Below, in pieces: positions 36,786 to 45,391 of a stretch of 64,000 nucleotides of DNA. Each line of letters starts with the position of its first letter. Position 1 is the first letter of the stretch. A model generated the notes under the pieces. That model saw only the letters and a list, made by a program, of their open reading frames with translations. It had not been told where the DNA came from and ran no database searches. The stretch comes from Permianibacter fluminis. Its GTDB lineage: Bacteria; Pseudomonadota; Gammaproteobacteria; Enterobacterales; Permianibacteraceae. The DNA lies in NCBI RefSeq assembly GCF_013179735.1, contig NZ_JABMEG010000001.1, positions 1,550,001 to 1,614,000 of the forward strand, in the 5' to 3' direction. Both the position numbers and the translations under genes were made by a program.

Positions 36786-38390
36786 ATGCTCAGCACCCTG
36801 ATGCACGGCGTTCACGCCGTTGACCAATCCTATATCGATCCCGCTGCCGCGGAAAAAGGCCACCAGCAACTGGTTAAACTTTTTCACGACTGGCGCGCGT
36901 TTGAGCGGCCGCCCTTGCGCGACGGCGCGCCAGATTACACCGCGGCCCGGTTCACGGCGGCGCACGCCGAGCTCAAGCACTATCAGGCCCGGCTGCATGC
37001 AATCGACACCAGCCAATGGCCGGTTGATAAACAGGTGGATTGGCAGATCGTCCAGGCGGAGATGAACGGTTTTGATTTCAATCACCGGGTCTTGCAACCC
37101 TGGGTCCGCGATCCGGCGTTCTACCAGACGCTGTGGATGGAGCAGAGCGATGTGCCGGATCATGAGGGGCCAACCAATCACGCCACCGTCGAAGTCTGGC
37201 AATACCGCTTTCCGCTGTCGCCCGCTGATCAAGACAAGCTGGCGCGCGAGCTTGCCGTCATCCCGCCGCTGCTGAAGCAGGCGCGCGAAAACCTGAACGG
37301 CAACGCCAAAGATTTATGGAATGCCGGCATCAACAACATGGTGCAGCAGCAGGCCGATCTGCAATGGTTGGCCGAACAAACGCAGGCGAACGCCAGCGAC
37401 GCGCTCAAAGCCGCCATCGCTGCCGGCATGACGGCCACTGCCGAATTTACCCGCTGGCTGCAAGCGCAAGCGCCCAGCAAAACCGGCCCGTCCGGTATCG
37501 GCAAGGAAAACTACACCTGGTACCAGCAGCATGTGCATCTGGTGCCGCTGACCTGGGATCAGGAAGTGGCGCTGCTGCAACGCGAGCTGGATCGCGCCTG
37601 GGCCAACCTGAAGCTGGAAGAGCAGCGCAACGCCCATCTTCCGCCAATGAAAGCCGCCAACACACCAGCGGAATACGCTCAGCTCGCTGACCATTCCGCC
37701 AGCAAACTGATGCGCTTTCTGGCCGCCAAGCAAGTGATGCCAATCAAGGCCAACATGGAACCGGCCCTGCGCGCACACCTGCTGGACTTTGTGCCAGAAG
37801 ACAAACGCAATTTCTTTGATATCGGCCGTCACTACGACCCGCTGCCGCAGTACTGCCACTGGTATCACTGGTTCGAGCTGGCGCAAGTGCGCGATGAACC
37901 GCATGTGAGCCCGATCCGTCGCGGCCCTTTGCTGTACAACATCTGGGACAGCCGCAACGAAGGCATCGCCACCGGCGTGGAAGAAATGTTCATGCACATG
38001 GGCCTGCATGACGACAACCCGCGCACACGCGAAATCGTCTGGACCATGCTCGCCCAGCGCGCGGCCCGTGGCCTCGGTTCGCTGTATGCCCACGCCAACC
38101 TGATGACCATGGAAGAGGCGAGCCAGGTGCACCTGCAATGGACGCCGCGCAACTGGATGCGACGCGAGCCCGAACTGCTCAAGTTTGAGCAGCACCTGTA
38201 CCTGCGCCAACCAGGCTATGGCACCAGCTACGTGGTCGGCAAATACCTGATCGAACGCTTGATGGCACAGCGCGCCAAACAATTGGAGCAGCAGAACAAG
38301 CCGTTTGTCATGAAGGATTTTTTCCAAGCCTTCAATGACTACGGCAATATCCCGGTAGCGCTGACCAACAAGCAGTTGTTGGCAAGTTGA
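36786..38390 (+). CDS. DUF885-like protein without visible HExxH motif
   Basis: 534 residues from the ATG at 36786, which has CAGGA 6-7 bases upstream; a GTG at 36720 would add a possible signal-like stretch (AGTIMLSTLMHGVHA). Mostly helical. The region NEGIATGVEEMFMHMGL resembles the EG-a-ly-EEl---mG- motif of DUF885 proteins, putative metallopeptidase relatives, and the C terminus (QPGYGTSYVVGKYLIERL) also fits that family. The zinc motif HExxH is not found, so it may be a non-peptidase member or an atypical site. It is followed by the small gene at 38457 after a hairpin. Substrate unknown. Confidence 0.68.
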   Translation: MLSTLMHGVHAVDQSYIDPAAAEKGHQQLVKLFHDWRAFERPPLRDGAPDYTAARFTAAHAELKHYQARLHAIDTSQWPVDKQVDWQIVQAEMNGFDFNHRVLQPWVRDPAFYQTLWMEQSDVPDHEGPTNHATVEVWQYRFPLSPADQDKLARELAVIPPLLKQARENLNGNAKDLWNAGINNMVQQQADLQWLAEQTQANASDALKAAIAAGMTATAEFTRWLQAQAPSKTGPSGIGKENYTWYQQHVHLVPLTWDQEVALLQRELDRAWANLKLEEQRNAHLPPMKAANTPAEYAQLADHSASKLMRFLAAKQVMPIKANMEPALRAHLLDFVPEDKRNFFDIGRHYDPLPQYCHWYHWFELAQVRDEPHVSPIRRGPLLYNIWDSRNEGIATGVEEMFMHMGLHDDNPRTREIVWTMLAQRAARGLGSLYAHANLMTMEEASQVHLQWTPRNWMRREPELLKFEQHLYLRQPGYGTSYVVGKYLIERLMAQRAKQLEQQNKPFVMKDFFQAFNDYGNIPVALTNKQLLAS

Positions 38391-38415
38391 AGGGCCGGAT
38401 ATTGCAATCACCATC

Positions 38416-38435
38416 GCCCCGCGGTTTTGCGGGGC
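38416..38435 (+). terminator. Stem-loop between the DUF885-like and small genes
   Basis: A 7-bp GC stem (arm GCCCCGC, loop GGTTTT) sits 25 bases after the stop. There is no U-run; it could be a weak terminator or a processing element just before the next start. Confidence 0.4.
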
Positions 38436-38456
38436 CAGAAAACAAAAGGGAATTCC

Positions 38457-38960
38457 ATGGCTCTGCCACATGAACACACCGCGCCCACCGACTTTGATTT
38501 CATCATCGGCGACTGGCAGGTTCAGCACCGACGCCTGAATTCGCGTTTGACCGGCTGCACCGAGTGGACCACGTTTCGCGGGCTCAGCTCCACCCGCCAT
38601 CTTCTCGGTGGTTACGGCAACGTCGAAGACAATATTCTGCAATTTCCGGAAGGCGATGTGCGCGCGGCAGCTTTGCGCTCGTTCAATCGCGAAACCCGGA
38701 ATTGGGCCATCTGGTGGCTCGATGGTCGCAGCCCGCATCAACTCGACACTCCGGTCATTGGCGGCTTCACTGGCGACACCGGTGAGTTTTTCGCCAACGA
38801 CACCCTGCGCGGCATGCCGATCAAAGTGCGCTTTGTCTGGCGCAAAAACACCGGCGATAACCCAAGCTGGGAGCAAGCGTTCTCGCCAGATGCCGGCGCC
38901 ACCTGGGAAACCAACTGGACCATGGTGTTCTCACGGCTCGATCCGAAAACCGCAAGCTGA
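38457..38960 (+). CDS. Conserved protein of DUF1579-like type
   Basis: 167 residues from ATG 38457 with AAGGG upstream. I recognise only the general pattern of small beta-barrel lipocalin-like proteins whose N terminus reads DFDFIIGDWQVQHRRL, followed by a Trp-rich NWAIWWLDGRSPHQL segment and GGFTGDTGEFFA. There is no signal peptide. Relatives are annotated as DUF1579-like or as hypothetical. Function unknown. It is separated from the preceding gene by 66 bases including a hairpin and followed by a repeat field. Confidence 0.75.
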   Translation: MALPHEHTAPTDFDFIIGDWQVQHRRLNSRLTGCTEWTTFRGLSSTRHLLGGYGNVEDNILQFPEGDVRAAALRSFNRETRNWAIWWLDGRSPHQLDTPVIGGFTGDTGEFFANDTLRGMPIKVRFVWRKNTGDNPSWEQAFSPDAGATWETNWTMVFSRLDPKTAS

Positions 38961-39002
38961 CCGAACGGTTCGCCGAATGTGACAGACGAAACGACGTGGG
39001 CT

Positions 39003-39149
39003 TTCCCCCTCTCCCTCGACGGGGCGAAAGCGGATATTGACGAAGCACTGCTTCGTCCCGCCGAAACGCCACGAATCAGCGAGCGGCTGGGACGTGGCGT
39101 CCCCCTCTCCCTTGACGGGAGAGGGCCGGGGAGAGGGTGAATCTCTCCG
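39003..39149 (+). repeat. Composite repeat unit, copy 1 (~147 bp)
   Basis: It starts with CCCCCTCTCCCTCGACGGGG, runs through the motif ATTGACGAAGC and the block CACGAATCAGCGAGCGGC, and ends in a palindrome with arms CCCTCTCCCTTGACGG and GAGAGGG plus CCGGGGAGAGGGTGA. The same order occurs again at 39293-39421 and in reverse at 47851-47971. Confidence 0.85.
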
Positions 39150-39186
39150 CACATACCAACCTCCACTACCGAGTAAGTCCCAAGCC

Positions 39187-39226
39187 CACCCTCTCCCTTA
39201 ATCCCTCTCCCATCAAGGGAGAGGGC
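39187..39226. repeat. CCCTCTCCC-family palindrome
   Basis: CACCCTCTCCC, TTAAT, CCCTCTCCC, then ATCAAGG-GAGAGGG. It is a simple member of the same family, lying between the two composite copies. Confidence 0.8.
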
Positions 39227-39292
39227 AAAACAAAGCGACCATCAACATTCAACAGTGCGGTGTGTGCGAGTGGCTGTGCAGCGCACGGCCTT

Positions 39293-39421
39293 TTCCCCCT
39301 CTCCCTTGACGGGGCGAAGGCGAATATTGACGAAGCGCCACGAATCAGCGAGCGGCTGGGGGTGATGTTTTCCCCCTCCCCCTCGACGGGGGAGGGCCGG
39401 GGAGAGGGTGAATCCTCCCGC
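39293..39421 (+). repeat. Composite repeat unit, copy 2 (~129 bp)
   Basis: Same order of blocks as copy 1, but lacking an internal ~20-bp stretch. The block CGAATCAGCGAGCGGCTGGG is identical to copy 1, and it ends in the palindrome CCCCCTCGACGGGGGAGGG. Confidence 0.85.
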
Positions 39422-39590
39422 CCAAACAACTGCCCACTATCCCCAACAAACCCATGCCCCCAACAATCCCACGTCCCAACACCATGCTGCGCCGCCGCGT
39501 GACCTCAACACCAAGAAAGCAGTACTAGAAAACTCCCGCTCACACGGTATGCTGTGGCAAAACCCGCCCGCATTCCCGAAAGGATTCCCC

Positions 39591-40682
39591 GTGACCCGCT
39601 TCGCTCTTGTTGCACTGCCACTGCTGGCCGCTTTCGCCCTGCCAATCACCCACGCTGCCGAACCCACCGGCCTGCCGCCGGTGCGCAAACTCACGCCTGA
39701 GCAAAGCGAGCGCGCTGCCGCCAATTACCAAAAATACTGCGTGCTCTGCCACGGCGCCGACCGGCAAGGCCACGTCAACGATCACGCGCCGTCACTGCGC
39801 AGCAAATCGCTGTTCGAATCCGGCATTCCGCACGCGGTGCTGCGGCCCATCCAATACGGCCGGCAAGGCACCGCCATGGGCGGCTACCTCGATGAAGCCG
39901 GCGGCCCAATGACGCTCGATGAAACCTGGGACCTGACCTTCTGGCTGTTCGAGCAATCCGGCGTCGAGCGCGCCGCGCTGACCACCGAACCCGTGCACGG
40001 TGATGTCGCCCGCGGCGGCGAGCTCTACCAAAAAGAATGCGCAGCCTGCCACGGCAGCAACGGTGAAGGCATCAGCGCACCGGCACTCGGCAATCCATCG
40101 GCGCTCGCGCACAACAGCGACGAGTTCATTCGTTACGCCATCCAGAACGGTCGCGATGGCACCCCAATGCAACCGTTCAAAGACAAACTCTCCGCCGACG
40201 ACATCAACAGCCTCACCGCTTTCCTGCGCAGCCGCGCTGGCGGCTGGAAGGCCACCGAAACCGTGCTGCAGCCATTGCCGACGCCCGACAAGTTCGTGCT
40301 CAACCCGGCCGGTAAAGATCCAAGCTTTACGCTGAAAGACAATCTCTATGTGTCCGCTGCCGATCTGGCCGCCGCGCTCACCGCCAAGCAGCGCATTGTG
40401 CTGCTCGACACCCGCGTCACCTCCGTCTGGCAAACCGCCCACATCGAAGGCTCTTTCCCGCTGCCCTATTACTCCGACTTTGACACCGTCACCGCCGCCC
40501 TGCCCAAAGACGTGATGATCGTCGCGTACTGCTCCTGCCCACGCGCCGCCGCCGAATACGTCACCAGCAAATTGCGCGAACGTGGCTACAACAAATCAGC
40601 GGTGTTGTATGAAGGGATTTATGGCTGGATGAATCTGGGATATCCGGTGGTGCGGGGAGCGGTGGTGGATAAAGGGCTCTGA
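39591..40682 (+). CDS. Di-haem cytochrome c fused to a rhodanese-like domain
   Basis: 363 residues from the GTG at 39591, which has AAGGA 8 bases upstream. A signal peptide (LVALPLLAAFALPITHA) is followed by two cytochrome c domains with CVLCH and CAACH haem motifs, the second in GELYQKECAACHGSNGEG. From residue ~250 a rhodanese fold follows (RIVLLDTRVTSVW...HIEGSFPLPY) with an active-site loop AYCSCPRAAA. Both parts would act in the periplasm. Fusions of c-type cytochromes to rhodanese suggest electron transfer coupled to sulfur chemistry, but no specific reaction can be assigned. An ATG at 39550 is a possible alternative start. Confidence 0.9.
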   Translation: MTRFALVALPLLAAFALPITHAAEPTGLPPVRKLTPEQSERAAANYQKYCVLCHGADRQGHVNDHAPSLRSKSLFESGIPHAVLRPIQYGRQGTAMGGYLDEAGGPMTLDETWDLTFWLFEQSGVERAALTTEPVHGDVARGGELYQKECAACHGSNGEGISAPALGNPSALAHNSDEFIRYAIQNGRDGTPMQPFKDKLSADDINSLTAFLRSRAGGWKATETVLQPLPTPDKFVLNPAGKDPSFTLKDNLYVSAADLAAALTAKQRIVLLDTRVTSVWQTAHIEGSFPLPYYSDFDTVTAALPKDVMIVAYCSCPRAAAEYVTSKLRERGYNKSAVLYEGIYGWMNLGYPVVRGAVVDKGL

Positions 40683-40720
40683 CCCCTTTGATTGTGGATA
40701 AGGGAAGCTGATCCCCTTCC
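40671..40720. repeat. Pair of imperfect AAGGG...CCCCTT palindromes
   Basis: Two short dyads, AAAGGG-CTCTGA-CCCCTTT and AAGGG-AAGCTGAT-CCCCTT, overlap the cytochrome stop and precede the KAP gene. The GGGCTCTGACCCC core resembles motifs that flank REP-type elements in many proteobacteria; no REP transposase is nearby. Confidence 0.55.
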
Positions 40721-40760
40721 ACGACTCCGCAGCCGGCCCAATTAGTCCGAAGGACAACAG

Positions 40761-43700
40761 ATGACCAGGACAGCGCCTACTTTAGACGTAAATTTTCTAA
40801 ATGATGCCCCTGCAGATGATGACTATTTCTCTAAATATGGCGGACTTGGTCCTCACAGCAGGACTGCAGATGCAATTGCAAATCTCATCATTGCTTCCAA
40901 TAGCGGTAAGAGTATTGGATTGGAAGGGGAATGGGGGGCCGGTAAGTCAACCATTGTAAATATGGTGAGCAGAAGACTTTCCCGAGACTTATCAGAAGAT
41001 GTGCAAGTAATAGTTTATGACGCGTGGGCACATGCAGGAGACCCATTGCGGCGTTCATTCTTAGAAACTATCGTTGCCAAGCTCACAGAGGCTGGTTGGC
41101 TAAATCGAGAAGCGTGGGGCAATACACTCCAAGAAATTCGTTCCCGAAAAGAGAGAACTACGTCAAAGCCAAAAACCGAACCAACTGGGATAGGGTATTT
41201 CTTCGCATTTCTACTCTTAATGCTTCCGGTCACCACAACTCTATTAGAGGGCGGACTCGGCAAACTCGCAGCGTTCAATTTGTCATACCCGGTAAATTGG
41301 TCATTTATCCTCGGCCTCTTTTCATTTTCACCCGTAGCATTCATTTTTATTTGGTCCTTTTACCTACGGTTCGTTAAAAATAAAAAGGTCTTTAAGCTTG
41401 ATAATTGGGAGTTCATTACTTTCGCTCCAAACCAGCATGTCGAATCTGAAACGACTTCAACCGGCGAGCCAACGTCGATTGAGTTTGAAAAGCATTTTTT
41501 TGATGCGATGAGTGACGCGCTTGGCAAACATGGAAATAGAAAAATTGTTTTGGTTGTCGATAACTTGGATAGGGTTGACGCGCAAGCGGCTCAGCTCATT
41601 TGGGCTACATTGCAAGTTTTCCTGTCACATAAAGAACGTGTCAATTGGAAAAGCCAAATCTGGACAATAGTTCCTTACGCAAAATCGCAGCTAACGAAGA
41701 TATGGGGGGCAGAAGAGGATGATAAATTTGCTATTGCAGAGTCATTTCTTCAGAAGAGCTTGTCAATTCGATTTTATGCGGCACCTCCTATCCTGATCGG
41801 ATGGAAAGACTATCTGACCTCCCTTCTTTATGATGCCATTCCCCACAATCGCCATAATGAATTTCACGACATATTCATTGCGTATGATTTTTTTGGGAAA
41901 AAATCATACGCATTTCCAACGCCACGAGAGTTAAAGTTTTTTGTAAATCAAATATGTACAATTTACATTCAGTGGGGCGGGAAGTTTCCGTTGAGTCACA
42001 TTGCGTATTTTGTAATCGAAAGCATGCAAAGGGAGTCTATTTCTGAGCGAATGATGAATTTAGTTATTCCGTCAGATTCAGCGACAAGGCTTTTTGGCAG
42101 CGAACTAAAAAGAAATATGGCTGCTATGTTGTTTAACGTCGACCCTGATTCCGGTATCGAGATACTGCTTAGAGAGCCAGTTCAAGTTTCACTATTCGCC
42201 GAAGAAGGAAAGGGGCTTGAGGAAATTTTGAATGCGCACGGCGAAAGCTTCTGGCTTGTTTTAGGCAGGCGAATTTCTCAGTCTCATGGAAGCTCTAGAG
42301 AGCTTTGTCTCATAGCGTCAAGTCTTGGCTCGTCAGGTATTCTTTCCCAAGATAACGAGTTTGTGCGACGAATACATCAGCAGCTCAAAGAAGGGTTTGG
42401 GTCGATCACAGAGTGGCCGGATGTCGATGGGTACACGGCCAAAGCTCTTGAAATGTTCTTCACAATTAGTGGCGAAGGATTTATCGTTGAGAGAACCCTA
42501 AAGGCGATACAAAGATCTCTAAAGTCAAAATCGGCAACCTATGGCGAGAGTCTTGCTGTCGCAAAGGAAATAATTTTTGCAATTGTAAAAATATTTTCAA
42601 TTCAAGAAGTTAGAGGGGCGTCAGTCAAGGATGTTGGAAGGTTCTCAATAGCAGGGGCATCTCCTGAGAACTGGGCTCAATGCTGTGAATATATGCATGA
42701 GTTGTTGCTGGGGGAGCGGGATTCAATAGGCTGGAAGATTTTCGAAGTTGGTTTTAGCGGTAAAGACTACGTTAGCAATGTCGGCGAAAGTGCCGTTAAC
42801 TCAGGAAAATTTTCTGCTGAGCATCTAGTGTCAATTGATATTACCGGTGCGATTTTAAGTGATATTCCATGGGGTATGTTTATTGGCACTATAGTTAGCA
42901 GGCTAAAAAGCGCACAAAAATTACCAGCGGATGAAGTGCGCAATCTCCTTTTAGGCATCTGCAAAGCTGAAAGGTTTTTAGGTTCTGGGCAAAGTGCTGA
43001 ATTTTCAGCCTTCTGCGCTGGTGGCAACCTTTATTCTCTCATCGAACACGCTATTTCCAGAAGTGAAGTTACTTCTCTTGCTGCTGCCGTTTATGTGGCG
43101 CTTGTATATTCATCCACCGCCAATACAACAAGGGCTGTCCCACATAGAAATTGGAAGGGTGAAAAAGATGTATTGCTTGCCGCTATGGAGTTTGAGTCGA
43201 CCAAGCTTGGAGGGTTGGTCGCAGACGTCGCAATTCAGATGGGTGGTATCCCTAAACTTTTGAATGCAGTTGCAACAAGCGTTTCATTAAATCATTTGTT
43301 CCTTTCTGGCGCCGTCTCAACCTTAACTGGGTATGAGGGTTTTGCTTCAGAAGTTAAGCTTGAAGACCTGTCTGACAACTGGTTTTTGCTTTCGAGGAGA
43401 TTGGGAAGGTCGCTGGAGGTATTTATTCGGGCCGCGGACATTCCGAATAAAATCTGTTCTGAGGCGTTCAGTTCTAAGTATTGTGGCATCTATGTTTCGG
43501 TGATAAATATTAATAGCTTGCGAACAGATAGATTGGTTGGGTTTATTTTGGATGGTATAAGCGGGATCACTGAAGGGCAGTGGAGAAGCGATCTTTTCGG
43601 CGAAGGCGTTTGTGCTGAACTTTTGGTCAGACTTCGCGAACTGGATGTTATTCAAAGTATTGGTGGCAGCTTTGCGGTGCCGTATCTAGAGCATGTTGAA

Positions 43701-43889
43701 TTTGCACTCTCTACACCTTTTCAGTACTCAGAAGAGACACATAGAAACTGGTCAATTCTGTCGACGTTGCTTAATGAACCAGAAAAAAATAACTTGCGCG
43801 CGCTCATTAAAGAGGCAACTTCCGCCCCGGGATTTACTCGCTATGAATCCCTCCATAAAGTCTATGGTCGACTAATTAATGGTGGGTAA
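40761..43889 (+). CDS. KAP-family P-loop NTPase with two inserted membrane helices
   Basis: 1042 residues. Walker A reads GEWGAGKST (56-64), the KAP-typical YDAWAHAGDPLRRSF follows at ~86-100, two membrane helices lie at ~143-163 and ~180-204, and Walker B reads KIVLVVDNLDRVD (261-273). The helices within the ATPase are the hallmark of the KAP group. The last ~650 residues are mostly helical and unrecognised. AAGGA precedes ATG 40761 by 7 bases. Base composition is strikingly AT-rich compared with every neighbour, and intergenic repeats lie on both sides, which points to horizontal acquisition. Some KAP proteins act in antiphage defence; that role is only a possibility here, since no partner gene is seen. 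Confidence 0.9.
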   Translation: MTRTAPTLDVNFLNDAPADDDYFSKYGGLGPHSRTADAIANLIIASNSGKSIGLEGEWGAGKSTIVNMVSRRLSRDLSEDVQVIVYDAWAHAGDPLRRSFLETIVAKLTEAGWLNREAWGNTLQEIRSRKERTTSKPKTEPTGIGYFFAFLLLMLPVTTTLLEGGLGKLAAFNLSYPVNWSFILGLFSFSPVAFIFIWSFYLRFVKNKKVFKLDNWEFITFAPNQHVESETTSTGEPTSIEFEKHFFDAMSDALGKHGNRKIVLVVDNLDRVDAQAAQLIWATLQVFLSHKERVNWKSQIWTIVPYAKSQLTKIWGAEEDDKFAIAESFLQKSLSIRFYAAPPILIGWKDYLTSLLYDAIPHNRHNEFHDIFIAYDFFGKKSYAFPTPRELKFFVNQICTIYIQWGGKFPLSHIAYFVIESMQRESISERMMNLVIPSDSATRLFGSELKRNMAAMLFNVDPDSGIEILLREPVQVSLFAEEGKGLEEILNAHGESFWLVLGRRISQSHGSSRELCLIASSLGSSGILSQDNEFVRRIHQQLKEGFGSITEWPDVDGYTAKALEMFFTISGEGFIVERTLKAIQRSLKSKSATYGESLAVAKEIIFAIVKIFSIQEVRGASVKDVGRFSIAGASPENWAQCCEYMHELLLGERDSIGWKIFEVGFSGKDYVSNVGESAVNSGKFSAEHLVSIDITGAILSDIPWGMFIGTIVSRLKSAQKLPADEVRNLLLGICKAERFLGSGQSAEFSAFCAGGNLYSLIEHAISRSEVTSLAAAVYVALVYSSTANTTRAVPHRNWKGEKDVLLAAMEFESTKLGGLVADVAIQMGGIPKLLNAVATSVSLNHLFLSGAVSTLTGYEGFASEVKLEDLSDNWFLLSRRLGRSLEVFIRAADIPNKICSEAFSSKYCGIYVSVININSLRTDRLVGFILDGISGITEGQWRSDLFGEGVCAELLVRLRELDVIQSIGGSFAVPYLEHVEFALSTPFQYSEETHRNWSILSTLLNEPEKNNLRALIKEATSAPGFTRYESLHKVYGRLINGG

Positions 43890-43900
43890 AAGCGCGTAAG

Positions 43901-43948
43901 GCGGCATCGCGAAGCAAGCCGCCGTTTCACCCTCAGCGAGGTAGGGCG
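43901..43948. repeat. Hairpin repeat, family C, copy 1
   Basis: GGCGGC-ATCGCGAAGCAA-GCCGCC followed by GTTTCACCCTC, lying 12 bases beyond the KAP stop. The copy at 46921 has a compensatory base change in the stem. Confidence 0.75.
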
Positions 43949-43961
43949 AAATAACCGAAGG

Positions 43962-43997
43962 GCATTGCGCCGGATTCAATACCATACGGCGCAATGC
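43962..43997. repeat. Inverted repeat, 11-bp arms
   Basis: A perfect dyad with arm GCATTGCGCCG around a 14-base centre, just downstream of the family C hairpin. It may be part of the same repeat cluster. Confidence 0.75.
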
Positions 43998-44174
43998 GGC
44001 TGCGCCTTATTGACGCCATACGCTGGAATTCGATTGCGATTTTGTTGCGGGCCCTCAGGGTCAAAGCCCTTTAATTCGTCCATGTAGGCCATCGCGCCAG
44101 CGAGATCGCAGAAGATCGATCTCGCCGGCGCGTCCACGGTGTGCGTCTTTCAGCAACACATCAGGTATTGGCCA

Positions 44175-45149
44175 TCATTTGTCGTTTAGATAATTCACTG
44201 GAATCCACTGATAGCCGTTGCCATCTTTGCGCAGGTGGCCAATGCCGGGAAAGGGCAGGTGCGCGGCTGCGCCCCAATGGCCTTCTTTCACGGCGGCATC
44301 AAACGCTTTTCGGCGTTGGACTACGGCGTTCTTGGCATCGCTGTCGTACTGGATGGCAATGTCCGGGTTGGGCATTTGCACCACACTCACATGGATGAGG
44401 TCGCCCCACAACACCAGCTTCTCGCCTTTGCTTTCCACCACGTAGATGGAGTGGCCCGGGGTGTGGGCGCCAGTGACCTGTGCGCGCACGCCGGTGGTGA
44501 GCACGGTGTCGCCACTGAACGGCTTGAATTTGCCGGCCGCAATGTACGGCTTCAGTGACAGCTGTGCGCCTTGGAAACTGCCTTTGCCTTCGGCCGGTGC
44601 CGCATCGAGGTTGGCTTGGCTGAGCCAATAGTCGGCATCTTTTTGTTCGGCGCGGACAACGGCGTTGGGGAACAGCATTTGCTCGTTCGCGCTCAAGCCA
44701 CCGACATGATCGCCGTGCATGTGGGTGATGTAGATTTCATCGATTTGCTCGGGGCGGTAACCCGCGGCCTTGATGCTGTTTACCAGCTTGCCCAGCGTGG
44801 GGCCAAACAGTGAACCGGCGCCGGCATCGATCATGACCAGCTTCTCACCGGTGTCGATCAGATAGGTGTTGACCGAGGTCGCCAGCGGTGACGACAGGTA
44901 GTGATGCGCCAACACCTTGTTGACGTGGTCCGGGCTGGTGTTGAGCAGAATTTTGTCCACCGGCAATGCCACGGTACCGTCAGACAGGGCGGTAACGGCA
45001 AAATCACCGAGCGTCATCCGGTAATAACCGGCCTGCTGGGCAGCGGGTGATGCCCCCTGTGTCAGGCTTGTTGCCGCCTGAGCCGAGGTGAGCCACGAGC
45101 CAGTCAACAATGCAGCAATGGCAAGAACGCGATGTGTGCGGCGCAGCAT
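44175..45149 (-). CDS. Secreted metallo-beta-lactamase-fold hydrolase
   Basis: 324 residues with a signal peptide (RVLAIAALLTGSWLTSAQA). The metal motif is intact: THMHGDHVGGLS (HxHxDH), GAHTPGHSIY and LWGDLIHV, so a dinuclear zinc enzyme is expected in the periplasm. The layout resembles quorum-quenching lactonase-like and general MBL hydrolases; the substrate is unknown. AGGAG lies 5 bases before ATG 45149. The gene is on the minus strand and runs toward the KAP island; it is not related to the degenerate MBL at 27713. Confidence 0.93.
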   Translation of the reverse strand: MLRRTHRVLAIAALLTGSWLTSAQAATSLTQGASPAAQQAGYYRMTLGDFAVTALSDGTVALPVDKILLNTSPDHVNKVLAHHYLSSPLATSVNTYLIDTGEKLVMIDAGAGSLFGPTLGKLVNSIKAAGYRPEQIDEIYITHMHGDHVGGLSANEQMLFPNAVVRAEQKDADYWLSQANLDAAPAEGKGSFQGAQLSLKPYIAAGKFKPFSGDTVLTTGVRAQVTGAHTPGHSIYVVESKGEKLVLWGDLIHVSVVQMPNPDIAIQYDSDAKNAVVQRRKAFDAAVKEGHWGAAAHLPFPGIGHLRKDGNGYQWIPVNYLNDK

Positions 45150-45323
45150 GGAAACTCCTCCTGAGAAGGAAACACAAGGCCGGGAAGAACGTTATTCCGC
45201 CGGCAGGGGAGCCGCATTCTACGATGAACTGAAAAATGACGCTGGCACGCGGTTTTGCACCGTGCAGTGACCAAGGGTCAGGCCTTACATTTGACACAGA
45301 CTAGGGGTTGCAACAGTGCAAAG

Positions 45324-45361
45324 GTTTGTACCCCCAAATCTCAGGATCTGAGGGTACAAAC
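45324..45361. repeat. Inverted repeat with inner dyad
   Basis: Outer arms GTTTGTACCC / GGGTACAAAC, and inside CTCAG-GAT-CTGAG. It lies 30 bases after the GDPD stop and 174 bases upstream of the MBL start. No U-run follows on either strand. Confidence 0.75.
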
Positions 45362-45391
45362 TTAGGCGATAGCAGCTAGGCGGTGAGAACC

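Larger units (their letters stand above)
38961..39590. other. Intergenic repeat field between the small gene and the cytochrome gene
   Basis: 630 bases made almost wholly of the CCCTCTCCC-family repeats listed at 39003, 39187 and 39293. Apparent open frames here read through the repeats and are not genes. Confidence 0.7.

Noticed and set aside
38821-39502. ORFs reading SPSPRPSPVEGEGE-type peptides
   Set aside because: They translate the CCCTCTCCC-family repeats, not genes.
40761-43889. KAP gene as part of a multi-gene defence island
   Set aside because: Neighbouring genes (cytochrome-rhodanese, MBL, GDPD) are not defence genes, so only a single-gene claim is kept.
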